Origin: Bugulina stolonifera
Taxonomy: Eukaryota > Bryozoa > Gymnolaemata > Cheilostomatida > Bugulidae
Length of the DNA: 64,000 nucleotides
NCBI GenBank assembly: GCA_935421135.1
Contig: OW285194.1
Location: forward strand, 12,609,376-12,673,375
Direction of reading: 5' to 3'
In this document: positions 24,124 to 35,933 of the stretch, piece after piece
Layout: each line of letters starts with the position of its first letter
Position numbering within the stretch: position 1 is the stretch's first letter
Program-made: the position numbers and the translations under genes
The notes under the pieces: model-generated
What the model saw: the letters and a program-made list of their open reading frames with translations, nothing else
Told to the model about the DNA's origin: nothing
The model's database searches: none

Positions 24124-25456
24124 CTATGCTTTCTCACAGATGTAACTTCCAGATGTAAATATCCTTCTCTTTAAAGTATTTTTGTTACACTTTGTCCCTG
24201 AAGAAAGAGTGAATCACAGATATATTAGGCATATTCGGATATTGCACGTGTAAGCTTTATCAATACACTTAAGCTGTGTTCAGATATTAAAAGCAGTCTT
24301 ATATGAACCAGCACAATTTCCAAATACGCCGATAGTTTGATAAAGATTTCAAATTATTAGCATTAGTACTGTTTAGCTTAACACATTTTGGCCAAAACAT
24401 AAGTTTTTCTATAGTTTATAATAATTGTGTTTTATTTTTACTAAATCATTAAATACTTTAAGTACATTGTAGCGTAAAATCAAAGAAACATTATTACTAA
24501 TTACCTGATTCGCAGCCACAGTTGCCGAGCCCACGGAGGTAGCAGCTCTCACCTTCCTTCATGTAGTTCATGCACATGCCATACAGAGGTTTAAAGTTCT
24601 TTGGAACTATGCAATAAATAATTAAGGGTGCAATTACAGTAACATACCTGTAACTGTTCATGTTAATAGGTCAACTCATTAACTCTGTGCAAATGTTTTA
24701 TTAAGCTAGTGGATTTACTCGGTGCTTATTGCGACCCTAAAAATTTCATCACTGTTAAGAGATGACCTCTTGTACTACCTGGTGACTAGAAAGTACCATT
24801 CTTAGCTAATATTAAATGTCAGTTGAATGACTTGTGTTAGTTCTCAGTATGTAACTGTAGTGACCAGATACAGGTCACATGACCAGACACGGGTCACATG
24901 ACCAGGTACGGGTCACATGACCAGCACCGGATACAGACCACATGACCAGATGCGAGTCACATGATCAGACACAGGTCACATGACCAGTGATCTCATTTCA
25001 CATAATGCGCAACCAGAAGCTCAATAATAAGAGCTCTACTAATGAGTATCATGTATGTATGTTTCACATATTTGAGTATTTTACATACATGCATGTAAAT
25101 TCCTCACCTTTAAATATGGAAAGATCTCTCTTACTAGCGATCATCCATCTGGAGGCATCAACACAGCACTGTCCTGTCTTACAGTCCGAACTGGTCGCAC
25201 AGTTCTGCAATAGAATGTATCAATATGTACACTGTACACTTGTGTTTGATTCAATGATCACTCCCCACCCTCAATTCTCAAAATATACTCTTCCAAGGTA
25301 GGAATTGATTGAAGGGGCTTCTCACCTCAATCAAATAAAATTGATAATATTTGTGGCTTTATGCTATAAATTATACAATGTGTATACTGGACTCACCAGA
25401 GCTACTCTAGCCAGAGCACAGGCCAACAAAGTAGAGAGAATTATTGCTATCTTCAT
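24124..25456 (-). CDS. Secreted ten-cysteine Dickkopf/colipase-like protein, paralogue B
   Basis: Four exons encode 110 aa: 25,397-25,456; 25,108-25,204; 24,505-24,606; 24,124-24,197, phases 0, 1, 1. The signal peptide is MKIAIILSTLLACALA. Exon 2 starts NCATSSDCKTGQCCVDASRW, with the family motif RWMIASKRD after it. Exon 3 contains MCMNYMKEGESC and GNCGC. Exon 4 starts GTKCNKN and ends YICEKA. All ten cysteines and all junction phases agree with paralogues A, C and D. Exon 4 is short and weakly conserved apart from its cysteines; it was recognised from the acceptor TTTCTTCAG, the phase and the C-x-C..C..C pattern. Expected extracellular; the partner is unknown. Confidence 0.8.
24868..24988. 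repeat. ~20-bp tandem repeat, six degenerate units
   Basis: Units of CAGGTCACATGACCAGAYAC, slightly varied, lie within intron 2 of paralogue B. Each unit contains the palindrome TCACATGA or GTCACATGAC, which includes a CACATG E-box-like core. Confidence 0.8.
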
Positions 25457-25613
25457 GCTTTCTGCTGTTATTCAACAATTAAAATAAGCTGTTACACTGG
25501 TGTTGTCGGCGTGCTTTAAATATTTACAGTTAATTTGAAACTACTCCGTTACATGTGAACTAACAGTTGGTAGAGTAAAGGCAACACACCATATTCTAAT
25601 CTATCTGCTGTTG

Positions 25614-25719
25614 TAACATGGTCATACATAGAATTACATGGTCATACATAGAATTACATGGTCATACATAGAATTACATGTTCATACATAGAATTACATG
25701 GTCATACATAGAATTACAT
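25614..25719. repeat. 20-bp tandem repeat, five units
   Basis: Five near-identical copies of ACATGGTCATACATAGAATT, one with TTCATA in place of GTCATA. They lie about 160 bp upstream of the paralogue B start codon (minus-strand gene), so they could overlap its promoter. Confidence 0.9.
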
Positions 25720-25950
25720 AGCGTTGGGGAGGCCACTGGGAATTTATTTTCATTATACCTTTCAACTTGCCTTAGATTCACAGACACCTGGTAGATGTGC
25801 TTCCAAATTATTTTGAGACAAAATGCTCAAGTGAGAGGAGAGCAACTCAATAATTGCCTAAAACATTCTACACATCAGCATTTATTAGACTGCCTGCCTA
25901 CATGCAGTCAAACCGGCCTACTTTCTTCAATATTTGGCCCCGAAACAGGT

Positions 25951-26264
25951 CACTGTGTAATGGTCAGGACATTTGCCTACACAACCTCAGATTACCTGAT
26001 GGACCCTATCACACCCTAAGTGCCAAGTAGTTGTTACAGCTCTACTTATTTAGTCTTTAACACTCTACACTTAGCTGCTTCATGACTCATACCTACTGTA
26101 CATTGTTATGCATGTTTTGACCATACCATCATAATTACATATCGCTTATATGCTTATAATGTGCATTACTGAGCAATTATGTCCTTTTTATACCTCTGTA
26201 AAAAGGACCGACTTCTCAGAATTACTTAATATTCATTTTGTACACGAATTGGATGATTTTTAGC
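25951..26264 (+). repeat. Interspersed repeat family R1, copy 2
   Basis: Partner of 16,545-16,826. It has the same block order from GTAATGGTCAGGACATTTGCC-like 5' sequence to GATGATTTTTAGCA, with moderate divergence. Likely an old SINE. Confidence 0.7.
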
Positions 26265-26620
26265 ATCTTTTGTTGTACCCACATGTTTTGGGTTGGCCTC
26301 GGGCTTCTGGACGCCATCTTGTTGTGCAATATCTGGACGACACTATGTCGGCCTTTTACAACACTACATCGGCGACATCACAGCCCCCCTCCCAAAAACC
26401 ATTATTGGCATTGTGGCATCATTGCTGCTGCCTATTAAAACCTATCTCGAAAACTTATAGCCTACAGTGAGTGTTCTACCACCCGAACCTTTAACATAAT
26501 AAAATTATAGTAAAAAATAATGTTATTATATTTTCCATTCAACTGTCATCACTTCAGAACAACTCTCAGGACAGACCACAAATATTGAACAGGCTGCGAT
26601 AACTGTCGTGTTTTTTCTAT

Positions 26621-29600
26621 CTACACCGCCTCACAGATTGAGTTTTCTCCCACAAATCTTTGCTGGGTGCTGGTCTTCTTTGAAGGATAATAGTTGCATT
26701 TTGTACCTACGTTGTAACAATAGAACAACGTTATCAATTATTTTAGTCCAACAATATTAATACCTCTCATCTCTTGTATTATTGAGATTGAGTGTTGTTT
26801 TGTTTACTATACATTATATCGGTCAGTAACAGGCACTAATGATAGAATTGATGGCATATGTACATATATATATACTCTCTATTCAATATTCACATATTGT
26901 AGATATTATTACCATTGTTAAAACATCTCATAAAAAATTGAAAAAAACTGTTGGATCGCTTTGCAGTTTGTGCTATTACAGGCCTGTATAGAGTCGTTGA
27001 GCGAGAGGTTCTTCTGCAGCTATTAAAATAAATTCTGTCATAAAGTACTGTAAATGTCCTGAGTCTAAAATGATTTTCAGGAAATGGTTTGCACTTACAT
27101 CAAAAATAAAACTGTTAAAACCTGGTAATACAGAAAGTTCTAGTCTAGACTCGTATGGAAGATTTGGCACTATAATTCGTTATGCTGATCTTTGCAGTCT
27201 GCCTTTAAGTTGTTTTCCCAGAAGGAGAAGGGTATTGTGTATAAACATTCAAAGAAGGTCCTGTGTGCAGTTGGTTAAGTGCACATCTACTGCTCATCAG
27301 AAAACCGTCCTTTGTATGTTTGATGAGTTGGTGTAGTGGTAACTTGCACTACACATCGGAACTAGGTGATTGTGTACTGCAGAGAGCTCGGCTTCAAGCC
27401 ACAATCAAGGACAAGCTAACATGGTATCGTTGTACCAATATTTTAGTATACATTCCAATATTTTCTTGTGTGTGCTTGAATCATAGATACATGTACATAC
27501 TACTTTATTTTTTACCTGGCTCGCAACCGCAAGTGTTGTAACCCAAGTAGTGACAGCTGGCTCCTTTCTTCGTATAACTCATACACACACCATGTCTCCA
27601 GCTTTTTTTAACAGCTACAATAAATGCAAAAATGTGACTACTGACCAATGATAGTCTCATAATTTATTTATATTGAGCTAAAATTCTGTTGTATAAATGT
27701 GCAAATTTGCATGGAGCATAAATTTCAAATATAATGTTCATTTACAGCACATTAGTCTGTGTGAAAAGATTTAAATTGATCTCAAAGTCGAGGGACAGCT
27801 GCTGTAGATTTACTAATTAAGCAGACATGTGAAGTACGAGTTTACTTCAAAAGTTCCACTTTACATGTAAAATGGGAGATTTTGTCTCAAGCAAACAAGC
27901 CAGGTAGTTTGATTGCTTGACGATATCTGAAGCTGTAATAATCATTGTAGTAAGATTGCATGCACATAAAAAACGACTCACAGGCATGCTGTGAGAAAGG
28001 CCCAGATAACATTACATCTTTTGGCAGGGGTAGAAGAGTTGTCTTGGAGCCATGCTGGCTTGCATGACCCCAAAGACTTATATTTATATATGAAGCACAG
28101 GAGTAATTATAGCTTTACCGTGATGTCAAGAGTATTAACCTATGGGACCTTCATGTTCATTTACTAACTACTGCATGCAGGTTATACGTATTTGATTTCT
28201 CCAATTCATACTTTCTCACCTCTTTTGCTAAAGATCATCATTCTGGAAGCGTCAACACAGCATTCTCCATCCTTGCAGTCTGCGTCACTACTACAGTTCT
28301 ACAATAAAATAATATATATGCAGCCACTTATAAATTCTAGCACAAATGATTTAAACATTTATAATTTCACAGAAGACTAGCGGCAATGGTAAAATTTAGC
28401 TGGTGCTTGTATTTCCCGTCTTTCTTACAATGTCCGGCGATAAGGTTATTAATCTAGCCAACCTGTAATTTACCCTCAAAGGCTGTCCTTCAAGATATTT
28501 TTATTGCGTATTGATTAATGGCACAGTAGCTATTTGGCAGACATTTTGCATTGCACATTCTGCAGCCTACTTACGCTGTACTTTATGTGAAAGATTAAGA
28601 AAACGGTTTAGAAATATTTCCCTGGAACATGGCCTAGTATTAAGGCTATGTTCCATAATTAAAAGTTTACGTTGTAAATCTAGCAAAATGATGTAGTAAG
28701 TTATGTGTGCTATACGATATGCAAGATGATGTCATGCCCATGTACAAGAGTGTTGTCCTGTTGACATACAAAAGCTAATGGAATGATTCTACAAGTAGCC
28801 TATATTTCATAGTAACCAACATTTAAAGCTCCTATAACAAGAGACAAATTAAGGTTATGTAACTGGGGTTCTCAAAAATAAAATTCCTTTTAACACTATA
28901 TAGGCATTACTACCTGGAAATGCATAAGAAAAAAATTGGGAAGGTCTAAGAAATATTTTTCAAGTTATGGCCCATAGTAATTTTGGGGTCCGTTTACTAC
29001 AGCTCCAAATTTATGAATGGAATGGCTAGACAGGGAACTCCGTCGTGAAGGCATGACACAATGTTACAGATGCAGAAGAATAATCAATCTCATTGACATA
29101 GTACTACATGGTGTATGGCTAACATATAATGCATGTTTTAACAAGCTTTTTTCTGTTTTTGTATATGTAATATCCTATGCAAAACATATGTGTGGTGTAT
29201 ATTCTTATAAAATACATATATCCACTATTCTAGGAAATAATAAGGGCAGTTATTCTACTAGATATGTTTGTTGGGTTGTTTAGCAGCAGCTAGTGGCAGT
29301 CTAAAAGCCAACACAAAACAAAATATGCAAAAAATACAATGATTTGATCCTAGATCCCATATTTGAATAATTACATGTACAGTGTGCCGCTCTGTGGTGG
29401 TCTAAATGGCTTGTATATGCGCAGTTTACTAGGAGTTATCCCACCTTTTAATTAAGGAAAAACCCTGCTGCTAAGCAACTGACAGGTTCCGGAAGCTCCG
29501 CCTACCTTCATTCATAAAAACAAAATGGCTATAAGAAATAGAAAAGTTGATCGGTTTTTAAGCCAGTTAGCAGCATTAGGATGAGTGGATGTTCAATATT

Positions 29601-30873
29601 TAGTAACATTGCAATGGAATATCATTCCACCAGTTCTATAAAACCTTTTAAACTGTAGAGCTTCTTTTAAATAGCTGCATGTCAAATTAAATTAGCAAAT
29701 TATTATTTTATTTTCTCAAATTTGAACAAGTATTTAAAATTTACTTTATTAAGAGCTTTATTTGAATTATTAAGGATTTGTTTATATGTAGCCCGCATGA
29801 TGAAAGCTTGCTGAAAATGAATTTAGTTAGATATCTGAGCAAATGCTGCTCTATTTCGCTGTAGTTGACGCCAAAAGTTGCTAATTTTAATTTTGATAGT
29901 GGTTCAAAAAAGGGATTTCCCAGAGTTTTTGAAGCATCCACAAAGCCAAATAACTAATCAAAGACAAGCTCGCTTCTTCATGCTTCAATTGAGCTAAAAC
30001 TATTAACAAATTGGCTACTACTGCAAAGTGAAGTGAGATAGTTGACGCCAAAGTAATGTGAATAACTCAACGTAAATTGGCCAAAATCAAGAGGGGACAA
30101 CTTCACATGATATACTTTCCCTGCAGTCTAATACTATCCTACCTGTTCCTAAACACTTGTAGAAACACCTGCACATGCTAGTTTACCTTATGGAAAAGAA
30201 TTTATTCTACAAATAAGACAAAACTTGGCTAAGGTTTTACAGGCAAAAAGCCAGCATAAGAAAAAGTTCTAGGAGGCCATTATTTTATTTTATCTCTTCA
30301 TAACACCAGCTTAGGTAAACATTCATGCATATTTAACAATATTATGCAATAATTTAACTGAAAAATAAATTATTCCAGTAACAGCAGGCAAACTTCATAG
30401 CACTGTTTTCGGCCTTTGACCCCCTGTAACGTTGCGTCATGTGACTTAATGCTAACACTATAAGCTGTCCAGGCCCTTTCAGACATGGTTAAATATGTGG
30501 GAAAAATTTCGAAAAAAAATTCAGACCCCAGTTACATAACCTTAAATATACAAGTATATTGAATACAAATTTACTCATATTTGTTCCAAGATTGTCTTTA
30601 CTTTACATGTACAGTGTATATGCTACTCTATTAAATAACCTTTGTTTGGCCACTTTTTTTATATGTATATTATATAATTATATGATGTATTTTTAGCCTT
30701 TATTTATGCTCTGAGAAATAGTCCTATGTCTTGGCATTAAACTGTCATACAAGGTCTAAACCTAGTCTAGTTTTATCTAAATTGTAACTCGACTTCTACA
30801 TGTATATACTTACCAGTTCAATCCTAGCCAGAGCACAGGCTATCAGCGCTAACAGAATTACCACTACCTTCAT
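26621..30873 (-). CDS. Secreted ten-cysteine Dickkopf/colipase-like protein, paralogue C
   Basis: Four exons encode 107 aa: 30,814-30,873; 28,220-28,298; 27,516-27,614; 26,621-26,706, phases 0, 1, 1. The signal peptide is MKVVVILLALIACALA, closest to paralogue B. Exon 2 reads NCSSDADCKDGECCVDASRM, so the family Trp after SR is replaced by Met, and the exon ends soon after FSKR. Exon 3 has VCMSYTKKGASC and NTCGC. Exon 4 has GTKCNYYPSKK and ends SICEAV. All ten cysteines are kept. Intron 1 is about 2.5 kb, enlarged by the 1.69-kb transposon at 28,853-30,541; a SINE fragment sits in intron 2. Confidence 0.82.
27318..27415 (+). repeat. tRNA-derived SINE head, family S2
   Basis: A box TGGTGTAGTGGTAACTTG (27,329-27,346) and B box GGCTTCAAGCC (27,390-27,400) have tRNA-like spacing. 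It lies inside intron 3 of paralogue C, antisense to the gene. A related head occurs at 49,395-49,480. Confidence 0.7.
27980..28122 (-). repeat. SINE family S1, copy 2 (fragment)
   Basis: The reverse complement matches the body of the SINE at 18,560-18,670, sharing TTGGGGTCATGCAAGCCAG, CATGGCT, TCTACCCCTGCCAAAA and GTTATCTGGGCCT. Truncated at both ends. It lies in intron 2 of paralogue C in the gene's sense. Confidence 0.8.
28853..30541. mobile_element. 1.69-kb non-autonomous DNA transposon with TTAA target duplication
   Basis: The ends are inverted repeats starting GGTTATGTAACTGGGG, flanked by TTAA at 28,849-28,852 and 30,542-30,545. TTAA targets are used by piggyBac and Kolobok superfamilies; ends beginning with two purines fit Kolobok better. 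No transposase-like frame is present inside, so it would need a helper. It sits in intron 1 of paralogue C. Confidence 0.75.
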
Positions 30874-31381
30874 ATTTTCTGGATGGTCTCAATAACTAGC
30901 CAATCAACGCTGGTTGTTACAAAGAACTTGTGTTGTTTCTAATATTAGCCAACATCTACCCATCTGTGGGAGCTAGCAGTTGGTAATGTCTAATCTAATC
31001 TGTTCGTACAAGTAGTAGTAAAAGGTGAGAGTAAAAGGATCACAAATTTCGACGAGATTAAAATCATTTTCAGCCAGGATTCTGTCAACAAAACCAACAC
31101 AATATTCAGCTTTGGAAATATTACACCAAACGCTACCAAAAACTGTTATCTATCATTGTCCAGGCACTTTATTGTAGAGTTAGCAGCAAAGCAGGCAACT
31201 TTAATTATTGCTGATCGAATTGCATTTTTGTGGCTGTAACTCAACTTTTGATCAGTTTCATGTCTATACAATTTATAATCGTCAAGGTATATGATCATGC
31301 ATTCTATAGAATATAGAATAGTGTAAAAGTACACAATTTATTTGTCTAATAGAAGTTTTTTTAATAATGGTTATACTTTGA

Positions 31382-31485
31382 CATTTATACAGGCTAGCCT
31401 GTGAGTCAATGAGTAGACAGGGTGAGTCCAGGTCATTTATACAGGCTAGCCTGTGAGTCAATGAGTAAACAGGGTGAGTCCAGGT
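31382..31485. repeat. 52-bp tandem duplication
   Basis: Two copies in tandem containing ACAGGCTAGCCTGTGAGTCA, each with the palindrome CAGGCTAGCCTG, differing at one base or so. They lie just 3' of paralogue D. Confidence 0.9.
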
Positions 31486-31511
31486 GTAATAACAACTCAG
31501 TCTCACTAGAG

Positions 31512-32667
31512 TTACTCCTTTTTCTCCTCTTCAACGACTCTACAGAAAGAGTTTCCAGGTCTTGCTATCATTACTCTCTTGTCCTTCTGCTTCTCCTCCT
31601 TCTCTTTCTTTACCTTGAGAAGGTCATCAAAGAAGGACTCCTCTGGAGCGTAGTATTTACAGGTAGTACCTAGTGGAAAACAAGCAGTCACGGTGTTTCA
31701 ACTTTACGACTGTACGATTGTACGACTGTACGACTGTACTACTGTACGACTGTACGACTGTGTGAATGTACGATATGCCGTCACTATGAATGAAACTGTT
31801 GCCGTAAAAATCTGAGATTGGAGATCTGAAATCGATGAAAGTATTCAGAAGCTCAGAAGACTACACAATGTAGTTACTAGAATAAACTTGACTGAATTTA
31901 ATTAAATAGATTTTAAAAGTCACTTTGCTTATAAATTCAGTGTTTTCAGGTAGAGAAATCATTCGATGTAACCATAATTACGTATATTGCCTACAGATTA
32001 TACGATCAAAAAGATAAATTATACACAATCACTATGCAGGGAAAGTCATACATATAAAATGAAGCAAATATGGCATTATCTATATTAAATTATACCTGGC
32101 TCACAGCCACAGCTAGTGAATCCCAAATAGTGGCAGCTTGCTCCTTCCTTTAGATAGTTCACACAGGTTCCACCACTGATATCAAATCCAGCTGCAATAT
32201 TTTAATGACAACTTTTTAACACATGTTCCAAATATTCATTACCAGTTCTTGGTAGATCTTATTTCTAGCGACACATACATGTACATGTATATTTATTGTG
32301 CATAGTAGGTATGGCAGTGAAGAATATTACAAACTTACGGGCAAACCGGCCAACACCAATGATGTCTCTTTTACTGGCAATCATCCATCTGGAGTTATCT
32401 ACACAACATTGGCTTGCTTCACAATCAGAGCTTTCCTTGCAGCTTTTCTACAATTTAAGTAATAAAGTTGTACACTATGTTACCAAACTTGGTAGTATTG
32501 CCTTCCATTTAAGCTAAAATTAATAAACGGTAACAATTTCTAAGTTATCAAAACTTATTCTGTAGAAGTTGCATTCAGGAAGACTAGTCTAAGGTATTAC
32601 ATACCCGTACATCAACAGCAAGAGTGCAGGCAACTACTAGAATACTAAAGACAGCTACTGCATTCAT
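31512..32667 (-). CDS. Secreted ten-cysteine Dickkopf/colipase-like protein, paralogue D
   Basis: Four exons encode 141 aa: 32,605-32,667; 32,339-32,447; 32,096-32,191; 31,512-31,669, phases 0, 1, 1. The signal peptide is MNAVAVFSILVVACTLA. Exon 2 has KSCKESSDCEASQCCVDNSR then the RWMIASKRD motif. Exon 3 has GGTCVNYLKEGASC and FTSCGC, nearly the same as paralogue A. Exon 4 starts GTTCKYYAP and is longer than in the other copies: it inserts a Lys/Glu-rich stretch (KVKKEKEEKQKDKR) before RPGNSFC and adds a charged tail. All ten cysteines are present. It is the 5'-most member of the array in transcription order. Confidence 0.83.
31700..31775. repeat. 8-bp tandem repeat
   Basis: About eight copies of TACGACTG, with single-base variants, in intron 3 of paralogue D. 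Confidence 0.85.
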
Positions 32668-33676
32668 CCTTCAAATGTTGGATTTCAAATAAAATTGGAC
32701 TGAACTCTACAAACAGTATTTAATTCTATTCCCATAATGCAATTTACATGTATGTACGTAATGCATGGGAAGGAACATATGACATGTGTGTATAATTAGT
32801 TATATGATGTCACATCCTGTGATGGAAATAACATGTTAGTATTTAGTTTGAATGTTCAGCCCAACTGCTTTGATACTACTACATGTAAAGTTCCGTACAC
32901 ACCTGTTATTGTTTGGAGGGGAGCAGAGAGTGGTCTTTCAGCTATCCTTCTTTACTGAGTAGAAGATAAGACTGGCTAACACTGCTATATGGTTGCTTGT
33001 TATGACAACTCGTATGCTCAAATTGCTTTTGTATGCTTATAACTTCATAAGTATGACCCCTATCATACATTGTAGTTGCACTGGCATTTAGTTCTATGAG
33101 AAACCTAGGCTAAGCTATTCCTAGGTTATATGAAACATTACTGCTGATCTAAACAGCAAATTTCCGATAGGGCGCCGACCAGGGGTCCTACATAAAATTA
33201 TTCATCGTCCCAGAAATCATGATAAATAAAGTAGATTGTGAGAAAAACTAGCCCCGTACAATACTTAGAGTCTGAGGGGCACCGGGAGGAATTGCAGCAC
33301 TCTACCTTACTATACACAAATATAATAATAAACCAATGTCAACCATTGTCCTCGGGTCGCTCTTCACCCCCACAACGGTATCATCAATAATTTTACATTT
33401 AGCTTCAGTTTTCAGCATCAATTTTATTATCGTAATCAATTCACATAATCTGTAGTATCAACATCTGTTTCATGACAGTTGACCGGTAAATACATTCTAG
33501 CAATATTACCAGTCGCCTGCTGCCCACGTATCAATAATCTGAGTACTCGTTTGAGACAGAGAATATTATATTTTACCTCAGTAGATTATTTACTACAGAG
33601 TTTAAAATGTCATACTATTTTGAAAACTAATCAAGTTTCTTCTGGTCTTGCTAACAAGTTACTGATATTTTGTTGT
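32668..33676. other. Intergenic interval
   Basis: Upstream of paralogue D and downstream of the scramblase-like gene. No gene or clear repeat seen. Confidence 0.4.
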
Positions 33677-34864
33677 TCAACAGCTCTCCTCTCGTTGAAG
33701 TTCTCCTAAAGCCAGAATTCCCATCAGGCCTGTGAGAATCATAGAGAACTCATTGATCTCTACTTCCTGTTTGCGCATTTCAAACCGCAGAGTGTCTGGG
33801 TGGTCCACAAGTGTAGTGGCATATGCAATTTTTACAAAAGCTAAATTTTGGTAAAAGTTGACATAAGCTCGATCGCTAGCCTTTGATTTCCTAATTCGCT
33901 GCGATATAAGATTCTGGTCTAGTTTGTCGTAAAAGCTATGAGGAAATTTATTTTTGTCATGCCTTCTTCCTAATGTTTCGCCTTCGCATACAATTTCACA
34001 GCGCTCAAATCCACGATCCCCATTGACTTGGAATACCGGGTTTCTTTCAGAGTCAACAACTTGCATTGATATGTTATCGAAAGCGTCTTCCGTGTATTCT
34101 ATGTAGCCCACTACAGTGTTTCTTTTCAACTCCATTTGATATTCTTTATAAATTGTTGAATCTAAACTGCATTTGAATCCAGTGTCCTGTATCAGTGTTA
34201 TATACACATCCTCGGTTAGAAATGCTCCAAGAAGGAATCCTAAGCCAGTGTGATGTATCATTGGTGGAACATTGAGAACGCCCACTTTACACTGGAAATG
34301 ATCCTTGTCTACCAAATAATGGCTGTAAAATGCCGAGAATAGGATCCTGATTTTCTGCATAGCATCTAATTGGTCAAAGTGTTCAGTAAAAAATATAAAT
34401 CGAGATGCATTAGAATCTTTAGGCAGGAGAGTTTTAGCATTGATTGTGTCACCAGGCAAGCATTTGATACCAATCATTTTACCTCGATGATCATCAGACA
34501 TATTTACCAAATCTAGAACTTGTTCACCATTTTCATCAACTGCTTTATCAATAAACATGAATCCAGCAGTTTGGTATTCACAGTCATTCTGCTGAAGTCG
34601 TACTTCTAGCCCATCTTCTCCACTTAGATCACCATACATTTTAACAACAAGCCGGGAAGGGTTTGGGTGTGCCTGGATGTACATGGTAACTACTCCTGCT
34701 TTGTGATCCAGTATGATTCGGACTGAGTGGTGGCTACTCTCTTCTACACACTTATAAATATTCCATCTGTAGTACTCCCGCAGATTTGTATCACTGTAGA
34801 ACTGTACCATGGTGGCCTTTTTAGCCAGCTCAAATGCCTTGTGTATCCATTCTTCAGTGTTCAT
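33677..34864 (-). CDS. Uncharacterised scramblase/tubby-like protein, paralogue 1
   Basis: A single-exon frame of 395 aa from the Met at 34,864. An in-frame Met at 34,909 would add 15 residues, but the paralogue at 47.3 kb aligns from the later Met (MNTEEWIHKAF against the start of MAGKYTDVEEFINSAF). The C-terminal half alternates strand-like segments: GYIEYTED, then VVDSERNPVFQVNG, then CEGETLGRR. The end is VEINEFSMILTGLMGILALG, hydrophobic. This order resembles phospholipid scramblase and LURP/tubby C-terminal barrels, with a final buried hydrophobic helix. That is a fold-level inference, and the first half matches nothing I know. No signal peptide. It is one of three related copies around the polymerase element. 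Confidence 0.7.
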   Translation of the reverse strand: MNTEEWIHKAFELAKKATMVQFYSDTNLREYYRWNIYKCVEESSHHSVRIILDHKAGVVTMYIQAHPNPSRLVVKMYGDLSGEDGLEVRLQQNDCEYQTAGFMFIDKAVDENGEQVLDLVNMSDDHRGKMIGIKCLPGDTINAKTLLPKDSNASRFIFFTEHFDQLDAMQKIRILFSAFYSHYLVDKDHFQCKVGVLNVPPMIHHTGLGFLLGAFLTEDVYITLIQDTGFKCSLDSTIYKEYQMELKRNTVVGYIEYTEDAFDNISMQVVDSERNPVFQVNGDRGFERCEIVCEGETLGRRHDKNKFPHSFYDKLDQNLISQRIRKSKASDRAYVNFYQNLAFVKIAYATTLVDHPDTLRFEMRKQEVEINEFSMILTGLMGILALGELQREESC

Positions 34865-35019
34865 TTTTTCAGAGAGTTCAAACCAGCTCGTTATAGCTTT
34901 TGTTATCAATTTTTTTTAGTTTAGTGTGAATTATAATGATCCACAATAATACCTAGTTAGTATTTTTTAGTTATCTGAGAAAATAGTTCAAATACTTATG
35001 TTCATGATTTAAAGCCATT

Positions 35020-35500
35020 TATAAATACTATAGCATCACTCTCTACTAAACCAGTATTCAACGGGAATGTCTTATGAATAGCTTGAACAAATTCGGAAGG
35101 ACTTTCACTCTCGTGATTATCAAAGCCAATGTTTTGTGGGAATTGTGTCACTGGGGTAGCTTCATGTTAGGCTTCACAAAACAAATCAAAACAGTTGAAA
35201 GAAACTCTTTACGAATGTAATTCTTTATGATAGGGCAAATCTGGCCTCTTGGTGACTTCCTGTGGTGCTGCTATCTCAATCAACGGCTCTGGCAGCTACC
35301 ATGGCTTCGCCTACGTGCTTGTGATATAGGATAATCATACCTCCTACTTTTGTGTCAGTGTCTTCACTAAACTCTACCCTAGTCGGTATTTGGTTAAGTA
35401 TCGATTTGCTTACCATAATATATACAGCTACATGGATCTCCTGCCGTCTATTTTGAACTAAAATCTCATTAGCTTTTTCAAGCCCATGTCACATATTAGT
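35020..35500 (-). pseudogene. Decayed copy of the scramblase/tubby-like family
   Basis: On the minus strand, IHVAVYIMVSKS and RVEFSEDTDTKVGGMIIL are recognisable in one frame. They resemble the strand region SIRVAVYPHHTR..KMRFREDGG of the 47.3-kb paralogue. The frame is then broken by stops, and a second open piece (VTQFPQNIGFDNHESESPSE) follows. It is probably a remnant of a third tandem copy upstream of paralogue 1. Confidence 0.4.
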
Positions 35501-35661
35501 GTTGTATTTTAAGGGGGGAGGGGAGGCACTGCCGCCTTTGTTGCCAAAATAAAGTGGCCTAAAAACACTACTTTTAAACCCTGGTCACTGTTTCCTTTTA
35601 CATTTCCTGTACATTTGCTTGATATCTGATTTGCAACCGAAGCGCTATAACTCTACTTACA

Positions 35662-35933
35662 AGGCGCCTTCAGAACCTCTAAGATGGACCTAGGTCGCAA
35701 ATAAAAATCACAAGATGGCCGTCCAACCCAGACCAAAAGGGCTATTGGCCTGGAATTTTGCTTGGCTGGACAAAACCATCCCTAGCTCATCGGCACACCT
35801 GACCTCTTCACACAAAAATGAAGATTTTCCTTTTGGCCCAGGCCGGTGTGTTCGCGACTCTATGATGGATGCGTTCTAGAAAATATTTTTTGCAAATTGG
35901 TCTGGATCTGAGATTTAGATCGGGAAGACACCT
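35662..35933. mobile_element. ~270-bp MITE, family 2, copy 2
   Basis: Aligns throughout with 54,676-54,946 (AGATGGCCGTCC, AAGGGCTATTGGCCT, GCCCAGGCCGGTG). The 5' end is diverged (AGGCGCCTTCAGAACCTC), the 3' end is GGGAAGACACCT. The 9-bp sequence TAACTCTAC occurs just outside both ends (35,648-35,656 and 35,935-35,943) and may be a target duplication, though five bases separate it from the left end. Confidence 0.8.

Noticed and set aside
26238..26470. Overlapping plus-strand frames near the paralogue C end
   Set aside because: Short, no conserved motif, and partly inside an interspersed repeat.
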